64,000 nt of DNA from the IMG/VR virus record IMGVR_UViG_3300025117_000028, positions 1-64,000 of that record; one strand, 5' to 3'. This stretch comes from a virus. The notes beneath the pieces were generated by a model, which did no database searches, was not told where the DNA came from, and was given only the letters and a program-made list of their open reading frames with translations. Position numbers and translations under genes: made by a program. How positions within the stretch are numbered: position 1 is the first letter of the stretch; every line of letters starts with the position of its first letter. This document shows, one piece after another, positions 55,581 through 64,000 of this stretch.

Positions 55581-56342
55581 ATGGGATTATCAAACGCGCG
55601 AGTTTCTTCGTTCCCTAAAAGGGCTCCATATTGTGGCCCCTCAAGCTCGGAACACTTCAATGATGTTATAGAAACATTAGTTTCGGATATCAGTAATATT
55701 TCTTCGGACTGGAATAATGTTCTTAAACCTTTGATTAATAGTCTACCAGGCGGAGGTGAAACCAAAGAACATATTTCTGTTACTCCTAACGCCTTTAATA
55801 ATGGTCTTGATGGATCCAACCTTTATTTAGATTCTAACGCGACAGAAACTTCTGGAGGATATTTTTATTCTCCTACATATAGAAGACCGTTAAGTATAAA
55901 AGAATCTATCCAAGAACTATATACGAAAATAAACGAAGAGACTTCAAGTCTACGGATAGAAATTAATGATATTTTGTTAGGTGGTTCAGTTTTAACTACT
56001 GCACAGAAAAACAGAATTGGCGCATCTATCTTTTTCTCAGGATCTGTATCTGCCGCTTCTTCGTTAGAAGGAAGAATTCTGGCTCTCGAATCTGCAAGTG
56101 CGGATACTAAAAAAGCAATAGATATTACTGCCGGTGCTTGGACACTAGTTGGACCCGGTGATTATTATTATGATTATAATCATAACTTTAATACTCGGGA
56201 TGTCTTTATTTTTGCCTATGGATCTTCAGATTATCTTACTCGTACCGTAGAAATCTATAGATATGATGCAGACAATGTCAGAATTATTAGCGACACCGCA
56301 GAAGCTATGCGTGTTGTCATGTTAGCCTTACCCGGTCTATAA
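55581..56342 (+). CDS. Short fibre-type protein
   Basis: This 253-residue protein begins with a small helical segment (SSEHFNDVIETLVSDISNI) that resembles the starts of the last two proteins in the window. A Gly/Pro linker follows, then a SIKESIQELYTKINEE helix, and finally a beta domain (about 180-253) with DVFIFAYGSSDYLTR and MRVVMLALPG. The last domain has the same style as the end of the next protein. AAGG lies before its ATG. It is probably a fibre base or short fibre, with the N-terminal helix for virion attachment. Confidence 0.45.
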   Translation: MGLSNARVSSFPKRAPYCGPSSSEHFNDVIETLVSDISNISSDWNNVLKPLINSLPGGGETKEHISVTPNAFNNGLDGSNLYLDSNATETSGGYFYSPTYRRPLSIKESIQELYTKINEETSSLRIEINDILLGGSVLTTAQKNRIGASIFFSGSVSAASSLEGRILALESASADTKKAIDITAGAWTLVGPGDYYYDYNHNFNTRDVFIFAYGSSDYLTRTVEIYRYDADNVRIISDTAEAMRVVMLALPGL

Positions 56343-56351
56343 GAGGAGTTT

Positions 56352-57938
56352 ATGAAAGCACGTCATATATTAGAAGCATATAAAATTAAAGGTGGTACTT
56401 CTGCTTTTGCAATTTGGGAGTTGCCAAGTATCTCTGCTGCACAGAAAGGAGCTTTAGGTGATCTAACAGGCGGTATGATTTGTTACGTTAATGATACGGG
56501 TAATTTAGAGTATTATGATCTTGTAGTAAGTGGCTGGCAAATAGCTGGTACTGTCGGTGGATTAGCGACTCATAACGATCCTATACTTACACCTACAGCC
56601 CATGGTTTCACGGACATAGGCAATGCAGTGGAAAATACTGATGACCTTAGTGTTTTTACCACTCTTACAGCTACGTCGGCTGATGTTGATGATGCTGTTA
56701 CAAAGAAACATACTCAAAATACTGATACTGGAACTACTAGTTCTACTTTTACAGTAGATACTGGTGGTAACGCCCTTGAGTTAGAATCTTATTCCTCTGA
56801 CACACTAAGAATTAATAATGCTAGTGGTCTAGCAAATATAGAATGTAACAGAGTTATTGCGCGTGTTTTTGATACTATCAGTACTGTTTATGATCAGAGT
56901 CATGTTTCTGATAATGAACTCTTACTGAACTATGACCTAACAGCAGGCGGAGAAAATGGAACCATTGCCGCTAAACGTCTAGACTCAACACAAGTTATTC
57001 AATATTTAAATGTTACGGGTTTAGGTTCTGCCTGTGCGTTAGCTAACCATTTAAAAATAATTACAAATGCACATGCTGCAGATGCCGCCGAACATACAAC
57101 TGCTATTGATAACGTTAACTATCCTATTCTAACTGCTGATGCTTCAGACTTGGCTAGTTTATTGACTCTAGTAGGAAGTCTATTGACAGCTTATGATGCT
57201 CATGATGCAGATGCAGCATTACCGGTAGGTTGGGCTTTTCATGATGCCCAAGAAACAGGGGATCATTCTTTAGTTTCGGCTGTTGCTCCAATAAATTTAT
57301 CTGAAGCCATAGCTCTTCTTAACGAATTAAAATCGGTATTTAATGCTCATGATGCAGACGTAACCCCACATACTACGGGTTCTTTACATCAAGAAGACGA
57401 GGAAAACGCAGACACAGCAGCACATAGATGTTACTTATTGGCTGGACATGGCGTAACCGCACTAGACTATATACAAATTGTTGGAGCAACCGATCCTCTC
57501 AACGACGGATATTATCTGGTAACTGCTGCTAATACACGAGCACTAGTATTAGATGAAAACTTTAGAGCCTTAACTACAGATCAGCCTACTCTTGGGATCG
57601 GGACTGCCGCAAAAGATATTTCTGCTTTACTTTATTGGAATGAAACGGATGATCTTTGGTATATAGGAGTAAGAGGTGGAACCCCAGAAAGAGTAACAAC
57701 TAAAATTGTAAGCTATACCGCAGATGTAACGTCTTGGGATGGTGTTATTCCAAATCTAAGTAAGACAATTACCCATGGCTTAGGAACGTATAATGTTTTT
57801 GTTTCTGCCAGGAATTACGCAACACCTCCAGGAGTTATAGAATTATTAACCGTTGATATTGATGATACAAATAATATAACAGTATATACAGATGTTGACG
57901 AAGATTATGTCATAAGTGTCATTGGAATTTTAGCCTAA
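56352..57938 (+). CDS. Tail fibre protein with His/Asp-rich module
   Basis: This 528-residue protein starts with a fibre-type N-terminus (about 1-70: AIWELPSISAAQKGALGDL, GMICYVNDTGNLEYYD). A shaft region follows, then the His/Asp-rich module (about 228-347; HAADAAEH and NAHDADVTPH) shared with the genes at 1438 and 59872. The C-terminal part has a GHGVTALDYIQIVGATDPLNDGYYL-type beta domain. The final tip (about 445-528) has HGLGTYNVFVSARN and a repeated Asp/Ile strand. AGAGGAG precedes the ATG. It is probably a trimeric receptor-binding or connector fibre. Confidence 0.6.
   Translation: MKARHILEAYKIKGGTSAFAIWELPSISAAQKGALGDLTGGMICYVNDTGNLEYYDLVVSGWQIAGTVGGLATHNDPILTPTAHGFTDIGNAVENTDDLSVFTTLTATSADVDDAVTKKHTQNTDTGTTSSTFTVDTGGNALELESYSSDTLRINNASGLANIECNRVIARVFDTISTVYDQSHVSDNELLLNYDLTAGGENGTIAAKRLDSTQVIQYLNVTGLGSACALANHLKIITNAHAADAAEHTTAIDNVNYPILTADASDLASLLTLVGSLLTAYDAHDADAALPVGWAFHDAQETGDHSLVSAVAPINLSEAIALLNELKSVFNAHDADVTPHTTGSLHQEDEENADTAAHRCYLLAGHGVTALDYIQIVGATDPLNDGYYLVTAANTRALVLDENFRALTTDQPTLGIGTAAKDISALLYWNETDDLWYIGVRGGTPERVTTKIVSYTADVTSWDGVIPNLSKTITHGLGTYNVFVSARNYATPPGVIELLTVDIDDTNNITVYTDVDEDYVISVIGILA
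57033..57392 (+). repeat. His/Asp-rich module, copy 2 (protein-level repeat)
   Basis: Encodes about 120 residues related to 2107-2463 and 60286-60666. The central loop is a little different (WAFHDAQETGDHS replaces the shorter loop), while the two His/Asp ends are conserved. Confidence 0.8.
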
Positions 57939-57947
57939 GAGGTTTAA

Positions 57948-59870
57948 ATGGCCATTATTAGGAATATAACAGAAACAAGTCAAATACGATTTGGGACTGT
58001 AGCGACAAGACCTCTTTTAAAATATGACAGTTTAACCAATAATACCCTTGTCGTAAGGGAAGGAGATGACTCTGATTATGGTTATTTACGTTGTCTAGGA
58101 TTAGCCCTTTCTGCAAACGGGACAGAAACTCAAACTTTTCTTGAAGCAGACGAATCTGATTTTACAGAACAGAGTTCTATAGACACGACAATGAGTGGAG
58201 ATATTCTTGCTCTGACAGATTTGCCGCGCGATTTACATTTGCATTTTGAAGACGGAGCAGGAGCAACTGTTACAGATAGTTCAGGGAATGGAAGAGACGG
58301 AACCTGTACTAACATGGAAGATGGAGATTGGGTTACAGGAGGTTCTCAAAAAGTTGGTACATACGCCTTACAATTAGGTGGAACTGATGAATATGTAAAT
58401 TTTGGCGACATCCTTAACTACGATTATACTGATAATTTCGTTATAGAAATGTGGGTATATCTAGCTGCTGGAGCTGCTGGAGTTGTAACTCCTTTGATCA
58501 GTAAGCAAAAGAATAATGGAAGTAACGGTCTTATCGGATGGAAACTATACAAAAGTGGAAGTGATTTCCTACTCTTTCAAGCTAGAAACGATTCTGGAGC
58601 TACTGCTGTTTATAATTCTTTTAGTCACAGTGTTGCTCTCTCAACTGGAGCATGGAAATATATAGCTCTTATGCACACAGGAAATGCTAATAGTCAAAAT
58701 GTTGCGGTTCAATTATATAATGGTGGTACTTGGGAGACTCCTGTAATAGGTTCAACAGGAGGAGGTCTGGGTAACGCAACCATGGATTCCGATGCTGATT
58801 TATTAGTTGGAGCAGTACATCTACTAGCTCCCTTAACTGGCGCTGCATATTACTCCCTAGCAACATTTGATGAGTTAGTAGTTTACCCAGAAGCAATGTC
58901 ACAGATTACTTTAGGTGCTCGACAAACAGCAGTGAGTAATTCAGAGGTGAATTATCCTATGAACACAGCAGGGTTTTATGTCACAACCAATGTAAATCAA
59001 ATCGATACCTCGCTTTGGGAGAATATTAATAGTGCGACTTTTACTGAATCTACTCCTGCTGGGACTACTGTCCGTTATGCTTTCTCAGATGATGGAGGAG
59101 TAACTTGGTATTATTATAAAAATACAGGGGCTTGGGATACAATAGCAATAGGGAGTTTGGCTGCAGAAACCACACATGGAACCAAGGCATTATATGAAGC
59201 TCTAGATTCCTCAGATTGGGCCAGTTGGTTTACACCAGGGACTTTGGATATTGCAGTAGGATTAAAAACAACAGATCTTGATGCGACACCAACAGTAACA
59301 TCTATCGTCTTTGATCACGATCATACTTCAAGTGAAGTTTATTTAAGTCCAAAAATATATATTGGCGGCGATTCTACAATGCCTTATTTAGAAGCCGAAA
59401 CAACAACTCTCGTAAATCTAAAATCCGGTTGTGTGTTAACCGCTGAAGGTCCACATGGAGAACTCTATATGGATACTCCTGCTGCAGTGACATTAGATGC
59501 CGATGCAACTTATGAGATAATAGCCGGAACAACCGCTGCTGGTGATCTTCAAAACTTTACTCATACTAGTCCTGGACGTTTAACTTATACAGGCACACTA
59601 ACAAAAACGTTTTCTGTAACAGCAACATTAACGACCATTACTTCGGTTGATGCAATTATATTAAGCGGAAAATTATATAAATCAGGAGTTGCAGTTGATA
59701 GCACACAAGTAGATTTATATGTTACAACTGGAGCTAATGCAATGGCTTGGCAACTCCAAGGCATGATAGAATTAGCGACAAATGATTACATAGAAATTTA
59801 TGCTGCTGTCAATGATGCAAATCCAGATGTAGATCTAACGGTTAATCGTTTAACTCTTACAATATACTAA
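57948..59870 (+). CDS. Tail fibre/adhesin with LamG-like domain and C1q-like tip, paralogue A
   Basis: This 640-residue protein has a virion-side N-terminus (1-50) with RFGTVATRPLLKYDSLTNN and REGDDSDYG, shared with the next protein. Residues about 92-318 form a LamG/concanavalin-like domain (LHLHFEDGAG, SSGNGRDGT, YVNFGDIL, FVIEMWVYL, FDELVVYPEAMS). A beta region follows (about 340-460). The C-terminal 175 residues end in a jelly-roll of C1q-like style, with LTYTGTLTKTFSVTATLT and LATNDYIEIYAAV. LamG-like domains bind sugars and the tip probably contacts the receptor. AAGAGG precedes the start. The gene lies two bases from its paralogue. Confidence 0.65.
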   Translation: MAIIRNITETSQIRFGTVATRPLLKYDSLTNNTLVVREGDDSDYGYLRCLGLALSANGTETQTFLEADESDFTEQSSIDTTMSGDILALTDLPRDLHLHFEDGAGATVTDSSGNGRDGTCTNMEDGDWVTGGSQKVGTYALQLGGTDEYVNFGDILNYDYTDNFVIEMWVYLAAGAAGVVTPLISKQKNNGSNGLIGWKLYKSGSDFLLFQARNDSGATAVYNSFSHSVALSTGAWKYIALMHTGNANSQNVAVQLYNGGTWETPVIGSTGGGLGNATMDSDADLLVGAVHLLAPLTGAAYYSLATFDELVVYPEAMSQITLGARQTAVSNSEVNYPMNTAGFYVTTNVNQIDTSLWENINSATFTESTPAGTTVRYAFSDDGGVTWYYYKNTGAWDTIAIGSLAAETTHGTKALYEALDSSDWASWFTPGTLDIAVGLKTTDLDATPTVTSIVFDHDHTSSEVYLSPKIYIGGDSTMPYLEAETTTLVNLKSGCVLTAEGPHGELYMDTPAAVTLDADATYEIIAGTTAAGDLQNFTHTSPGRLTYTGTLTKTFSVTATLTTITSVDAIILSGKLYKSGVAVDSTQVDLYVTTGANAMAWQLQGMIELATNDYIEIYAAVNDANPDVDLTVNRLTLTIY

Positions 59871-59871
59871 T

Positions 59872-62103
59872 ATGCGTTGTAGACCGAATATAGAAACCCC
59901 ACAAGTTTTAGTGGGTTCTACTGCTACCGATCCACTTTTAACATATGATCCAACTTTTGATAATGTTTGTTGTGTCAGAGAGGGGGACGATAGTGATTTA
60001 GCCATGGTCCGCTGCCAGGGAGTTAAGTTCCATGATGATAGTATCTCAACAGTTGTTGGACTAGAAGCTTCGGATAAACAACTGTGGACAGAAACATTTG
60101 AAAACTTTACTGTTATGAACGGGACTTATACTCTAAAGTCCCCTCCTCGTGCAGTTCATTATCACATGAATGAAAATGCCGGTGGAACTATTGCAGATTG
60201 TTCAGGAAATAGTAGAACTGGCACTTTATCAAATACCAGTTGGGTCACTGGTAAAACTGGAAGTGGATTAGGTTTTGACGGACTACAGAGTTCTTTTACA
60301 TTAGCCAATTCCTTAAAGACAGTTTTTAATGCTCATGCAGGTGACGCAGCCGAACACAATACGACTAGTACTCCTATTTCCTCTGCTAATGCGACAACAA
60401 TTACTACTCTCATTGCTTTAACTACTGAACTACTTACAGATTATACAACTCACGATGATGATGTCGATAATAGTCCTCCGACTATACATATTACATCTTC
60501 GGCTTTAAATGCATTGGCTTCAACAGCAGCTCCGACAACTCCCGCAGAGTGTGTCACAAGACTAAATGATATCAAAGCCAAATATAATTTACACGACGCC
60601 GACGCGACTTCACATACTACCGGAGGAACCCATCAGGAAAGTACAGTAAATGCAGTAGATCCAGGTTACGTCTCTATCGGCGACTATTGTCAATATGAAC
60701 AAACAGATTCTTGGACAGTAAAATTTTTTAGTAGAGTTCCTACTGCGTCGTCTACTATTCGGCCAGTAGTTGGGCGTGTAAATGTAGTTGCTGCCGATAG
60801 ATATATAGGCTGGAGGATCTGGTTCGATACTGGTGGTAATCTAAATTTTGGATTGTTTGCCGATACTGCTGGTGCTGCTTATAGAAAAATTTGGACAAGT
60901 TATTATACTAATAGTACATCATATAAATTATGGACATTATGCTATGATGGGGTTACAAGTTCTCTAAGATTATATGTCGATTCTAGTAATATTGGACATA
61001 CGGTTACAACAAATACATTAGGAACAAGAAGTATTAGCCATAGTGGGGATATTCTTTATGTTGGGAAAAGTAGCGAATATTATTTTCATGGTTACATGGA
61101 TGAGTTAGTAGTATTCGATCATAATTATTATAATATCCCAACTACTCAGATGGCAAACCAAACATATCAATGGACACAAGTTCTTAACAAAGAAAGTGAG
61201 AATAATTACCTAAGATATGAGTGCATGCAAGGAACGGGTTATACAGGGATGACTCGCCTTAATACTACTGACTGGGGCGCCATAACAAGTATAACCGTAT
61301 CTGCTATTGCTCCGACAAATACTGAAATACGTTTTCTCTTTTCTAAAGACTTAGGAAGTACCTGGCAACGATATATAGCAGGATGGAGTACTATTGCTTT
61401 AGTGAATCTAGTGCCAGACGGAAATAGTTCCAGTAGCGTTACGGCTATTACTGCTGGACAATGGGCAACTTGGTTTGCTTCAGGAACACTAGACATTGTT
61501 TGTTTCTTAAAAACTTCTGAGTGTCAGGTTACACCCACTATAAATAGTATAACTATAGTACACGATGGAATTACAGAGGAAGCAACTTTTACTCCTAAAG
61601 TATATTTAGGTAATACAACTAGGCCGCATTTAGAGTCTAAAACAACAACAGATCTAGATTTATCTGGTTGTGTTTTGACAGCAGATACTTCTCATGCAGA
61701 ATGTTATATCAGTACTGCTCTTACAACTACTCTAGATGTTAATGATACATTCGAGAAAGTTGTTTGTAGAACTACTGCTGGAGATTTGGCCAACTTTACC
61801 CATAATGGCATAGGAAGATTAACTTACAAAGGATCAAACCCTAAAACTTTTAAGGTAACCGCAACAGTTAGTGCCACTTCCGATACTGATGCTCGGCTAC
61901 TTAGTGCTATGATATATAAAAGTGGAGTAGCTGTTACTAGTACACAAATAGATAATTATATTGTAACGGGCGCTAACGCTGTAACTTTGCAAGTCCAAGG
62001 GTTGATAGAATTAGTGGCCGATGATTATATAGAAATTTATGCCGCCGTTAATACTGCTACCGTCTTACTTACTGTTACTAAAATGTCTTTAACGATATAT
62101 TGA
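59872..62103 (+). CDS. Tail fibre/adhesin with module-interrupted LamG domain, paralogue B
   Basis: This 743-residue protein is clearly homologous to the preceding one along its N-terminus, LamG-like domain, middle domain and C1q-like tip. The difference is a roughly 127-residue insertion (about 139-265), the His/Asp-rich module, placed inside the LamG domain between GLGFDGL and YVSIGDYCQYEQ. The flanking halves align with residues about 92-136 and 137 onward of the paralogue. The C-terminus repeats LELVADDYIEIYAAV-type strands. No clear ribosome binding site precedes the ATG and only one base separates it from the previous stop, so translation is probably coupled. Confidence 0.65.
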   Translation: MRCRPNIETPQVLVGSTATDPLLTYDPTFDNVCCVREGDDSDLAMVRCQGVKFHDDSISTVVGLEASDKQLWTETFENFTVMNGTYTLKSPPRAVHYHMNENAGGTIADCSGNSRTGTLSNTSWVTGKTGSGLGFDGLQSSFTLANSLKTVFNAHAGDAAEHNTTSTPISSANATTITTLIALTTELLTDYTTHDDDVDNSPPTIHITSSALNALASTAAPTTPAECVTRLNDIKAKYNLHDADATSHTTGGTHQESTVNAVDPGYVSIGDYCQYEQTDSWTVKFFSRVPTASSTIRPVVGRVNVVAADRYIGWRIWFDTGGNLNFGLFADTAGAAYRKIWTSYYTNSTSYKLWTLCYDGVTSSLRLYVDSSNIGHTVTTNTLGTRSISHSGDILYVGKSSEYYFHGYMDELVVFDHNYYNIPTTQMANQTYQWTQVLNKESENNYLRYECMQGTGYTGMTRLNTTDWGAITSITVSAIAPTNTEIRFLFSKDLGSTWQRYIAGWSTIALVNLVPDGNSSSSVTAITAGQWATWFASGTLDIVCFLKTSECQVTPTINSITIVHDGITEEATFTPKVYLGNTTRPHLESKTTTDLDLSGCVLTADTSHAECYISTALTTTLDVNDTFEKVVCRTTAGDLANFTHNGIGRLTYKGSNPKTFKVTATVSATSDTDARLLSAMIYKSGVAVTSTQIDNYIVTGANAVTLQVQGLIELVADDYIEIYAAVNTATVLLTVTKMSLTIY
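60286..60666 (+). repeat. His/Asp-rich module, copy 3, inserted in a LamG domain
   Basis: Encodes residues about 139-265 of paralogue B. It is absent from the otherwise matching paralogue A, which marks its boundaries. It is related to copies at 2107-2463 and 57033-57392. Confidence 0.8.
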
Positions 62104-62104
62104 T

Positions 62105-62389
62105 ATGACTAAAAAAATCGAAAAAAAACTTCCGTCAGAATTTCAAATTACAAATGAACAATTTCTTTTGTATAAGAATATTATTTTGCAAATTGAGAAT
62201 TTGAGGCTTAGATTTAAATTAGATTTGCAAGAATTAGATAATAAATTGTTGATCTTCAAAAGCGGTTTGGCCGATTCCAAGAATATTCCAACTTTAGAAG
62301 AATTAAATTGTTATGTTCTAGACGAGAAAAATTTAACCTTTCATTTATCAAAACCTAAAATTGAAGAGTTAATGAATGGGAATCCTTAA
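62105..62389 (+). CDS. Small coiled-coil protein, unknown
   Basis: This 94-residue protein is rich in Lys, Glu and Leu. It has a likely continuous helix from about residue 18 to 52 (LLYKNIILQIENLRLRFKLD pattern) and a short C-terminal strand/helix. Only a single base separates it from the preceding stop. The next gene starts 14 bases before its end. A small coiled-coil protein in a fibre cluster could be a fibre-assembly chaperone or connector; nothing in the sequence proves this. Confidence 0.45.
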   Translation: MTKKIEKKLPSEFQITNEQFLLYKNIILQIENLRLRFKLDLQELDNKLLIFKSGLADSKNIPTLEELNCYVLDEKNLTFHLSKPKIEELMNGNP

Positions 62390-63710
62390 TAGTTCATATA
62401 CTCCTTACCCTTTTTCTATAAAAAAGGATTTTGTAACTACGGTTATTGCAAAACACATTAACGATCTTCAAGATGCGGTTAATGAGATTGTGCGCTTTTT
62501 GCGTCAACCAGGAGCCCTAAGTAATACAGTTTGGGATGTAGTTGTCACTCCTTATTTAAGTTCTCGTAATGTTTCAGTTCAAACAGCAATAGAAGAAATT
62601 TGCGGTTGGTTAGATACCTACTATAGCGGTGTTAGTTTCCCGGGAAATGCACTAAAAGTACTTAGAGTAAATGTTACTGAAACAGGATTAGAAGCTGTTG
62701 ACGCTGGAGATGCAGTTGCAGATGCCTCTAATACAGTCGGAGATAAAACTACAACTCAAATGGAGTGTTCTAGAATTACTTTTTCCGATGATACGTATAT
62801 TGAAACCGCCACCAACAAAATTAAATATGAATTCGAGTTAGACCCAGATGAACAATATATCATAGATTTAGGTGCTGGAAATGAAATAACAGATAACAAA
62901 TATTTATTTCAGTTGTTAGAGAAACCAACTACTGTTATCCCAGACGATGTAAACTATGATCTATATGAAGGAACTGCCCAAATCAATTGGAATACAGGAG
63001 ATCTATTAAGTACTGATTGGACAAGAGTAACAGATACTGGTAGTCAAGCAGACGGATATAGTCATCTAGGAAGAACAGTTTTATATCTCGTTACTCCAAG
63101 AGATGGTGCTGGTCTTGCCAATGGAGCACACAAAATAAATTGTGGCCCTCTTGATGCTTCTGATTATTACTTCCGATTAGGGTTAAGAACATCTGGTTTA
63201 GGAGCTTGGCCCGGAGGTGCAGGTTATTCAAATTCATTATGGATTGCTATCTCATGTAGTGCTTTAGCATATATTCATATCCAAATATTTTCTGATGGAA
63301 TTTATTATTTAAATTTAGTGGGCGGAACATTTGTTAAGGCTTGTGATTGGACTGAAGATGTTTACCATGACATTGTTTTTAACTTTGATGGTTCAGTTGC
63401 AGGAGATGGAATCGCAATCAAAAATCTGTGGGTAGATGGGACTCTAGAAGGCTCTAGCTTTTTGAATTCAATGAGAGGGTCTGCTTGTACTCCTCAAATG
63501 GTTACTGTCTACAGTTATTCTACTGTTAATACTGGAGGCAATGAATATATTTATATAGATAAGATGGCTTTAGGGACACGCAACTATACTACTTATGCAG
63601 TTCCGGTTAATCCCGAAGACTATACTTTAGAATTAAGAGATGGACGTTATTTAGAAATAGTAAATAATAGAACTATTACTACAAGTCTTGTTGGAGTTTT
63701 AACAAGATGA
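62376..63710 (+). CDS. Fibre protein with attachment helix and concanavalin-like domain
   Basis: This 444-residue protein has an N-terminal module (1-85) with AKHINDLQDAVNEIVRFLRQ, VWDVVVTPYLSSRNVSVQ and AIEEICGWL. The last gene in the window repeats this module, and it resembles the start of the protein at 55581. A linker (about 90-165) follows. Residues about 195-415 form a beta-sandwich of concanavalin type (YYFRLGLRTSGL, LWIAISCSALAYIHIQIFSDG, YIYIDKMALG). The start at 62376 overlaps the previous gene; the ATG at 62372 is out of frame. The N-terminal module is probably the virion-binding part. Confidence 0.55.
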   Translation: MGILNSSYTPYPFSIKKDFVTTVIAKHINDLQDAVNEIVRFLRQPGALSNTVWDVVVTPYLSSRNVSVQTAIEEICGWLDTYYSGVSFPGNALKVLRVNVTETGLEAVDAGDAVADASNTVGDKTTTQMECSRITFSDDTYIETATNKIKYEFELDPDEQYIIDLGAGNEITDNKYLFQLLEKPTTVIPDDVNYDLYEGTAQINWNTGDLLSTDWTRVTDTGSQADGYSHLGRTVLYLVTPRDGAGLANGAHKINCGPLDASDYYFRLGLRTSGLGAWPGGAGYSNSLWIAISCSALAYIHIQIFSDGIYYLNLVGGTFVKACDWTEDVYHDIVFNFDGSVAGDGIAIKNLWVDGTLEGSSFLNSMRGSACTPQMVTVYSYSTVNTGGNEYIYIDKMALGTRNYTTYAVPVNPEDYTLELRDGRYLEIVNNRTITTSLVGVLTR

Positions 63711-64000
63711 GTATATTAGATAGACGTTATTCCTTCTACCCTTTTGGAACAAAGTACGACAAGACCGATATATGTTTTGCCGAACATGTAAATGAACTCC
63801 AAGATTCTATACATGATATTTGCGATTTTTTGCGAGGTACACACCCATATAATCTATGGGATTCAACTGCTGAAAATATAGTCGGGAGTAATAGTAACGT
63901 TATAGATTCCATAGAAAGTTTATGTTCTTATATTACTAGTGAACATAGTTCCATTGTTATATCTAGCCATTTGTTAGAAGGTATAATTGTTAATCTCGCA
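63707..64000 (+). CDS. Fibre-type protein, partial (runs off the window)
   Basis: Only the first 98 residues are present. They start with an ATGA overlap on the preceding gene and match its N-terminal module in order: YPFGTKYDKTDICFAEHVNELQDS, a helix ending CDFLRG, YNLWDST and SIESLCSYITSE. This is another member of the same attachment-domain family, so the fibre array continues past the window edge. The C-terminal domain and length are unknown. Confidence 0.65.
   Translation, partial: MSILDRRYSFYPFGTKYDKTDICFAEHVNELQDSIHDICDFLRGTHPYNLWDSTAENIVGSNSNVIDSIESLCSYITSEHSSIVISSHLLEGIIVNLA

Noticed and set aside
55334-55819. 161-codon open frame on the - strand, the longest antisense frame
   Set aside because: It lies across the end of one convincing + gene and the start of the next, has no ribosome binding site of note, and its composition looks like a reverse reading of the fibre genes.
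1-64000. tRNA genes, CRISPR arrays, insertion sequences, integration sites
   Set aside because: Nothing convincing seen: non-coding gaps are mostly under 90 bases and no cloverleaf, spacer array, transposase or integrase pattern is present.

Overview
The window looks like the late virion-assembly region of a very large tailed bacteriophage with a contractile tail (myovirus morphology). Every convincing gene is on the + strand. Genes are packed with 1-4 nt stop/start overlaps (ATGA, TAATG), most starts carry AGGAG-type ribosome binding sites, and the DNA is AT-rich. About 64 kb holds little beyond neck, tail, baseplate and fibre genes, and many proteins exceed 1000 residues. That suggests a jumbo-class genome, but this is inference: no portal, capsid, terminase or replication gene is visible. 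The bacterial host cannot be read from the sequence. I see no tRNA, CRISPR array, insertion sequence or integrase.

Layout. 5-5342: an Ig-like virion protein, a highly processed-looking surface or decoration protein flanked by stem-loops, and three neck or tail-completion candidates. 5352-11972: an oversized tail sheath (1420 aa), followed by three consecutive proteins that all look built on the tail-tube fold. 12018-13621: two overlapping genes in the position of tail assembly chaperones. 13593-24317: two giant proteins. The first (2137 aa precursor) has an N-terminal DnaQ-like exonuclease region, hydrophobic segments and a 400-aa intein. The second (1435 aa) carries an R..P...ADSDGD arrangement typical of the catalytic double-psi barrel of RNA polymerase. 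24319-32670: baseplate hub with an embedded lytic transglycosylase, small spike/OB candidates, a gp25-like wedge protein and a gpJ/gp47-like wedge protein. 32667-55577: large, mostly unrecognised beta-rich baseplate/peripheral proteins, ending in three related coiled-coil/discoidin-like proteins. 55581-64000: tail fibre/adhesin genes built from shuffled modules (LamG-like, a His/Asp-rich module, C1q-like tips). The last gene runs off the window.

How it fits together: sheath, tube, chaperones, tape-measure-like protein, hub, spike and wedges form the injection machine, and the fibres provide adsorption. The most novel point is that a probable exonuclease domain and a probable RNA polymerase-like protein sit exactly where tape-measure and ejected proteins are encoded. 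They could be virion cargo delivered with the DNA, comparable in principle to the virion RNA polymerase of crAss-like phages but in a contractile-tailed phage. That is a hypothesis from motifs and position only.
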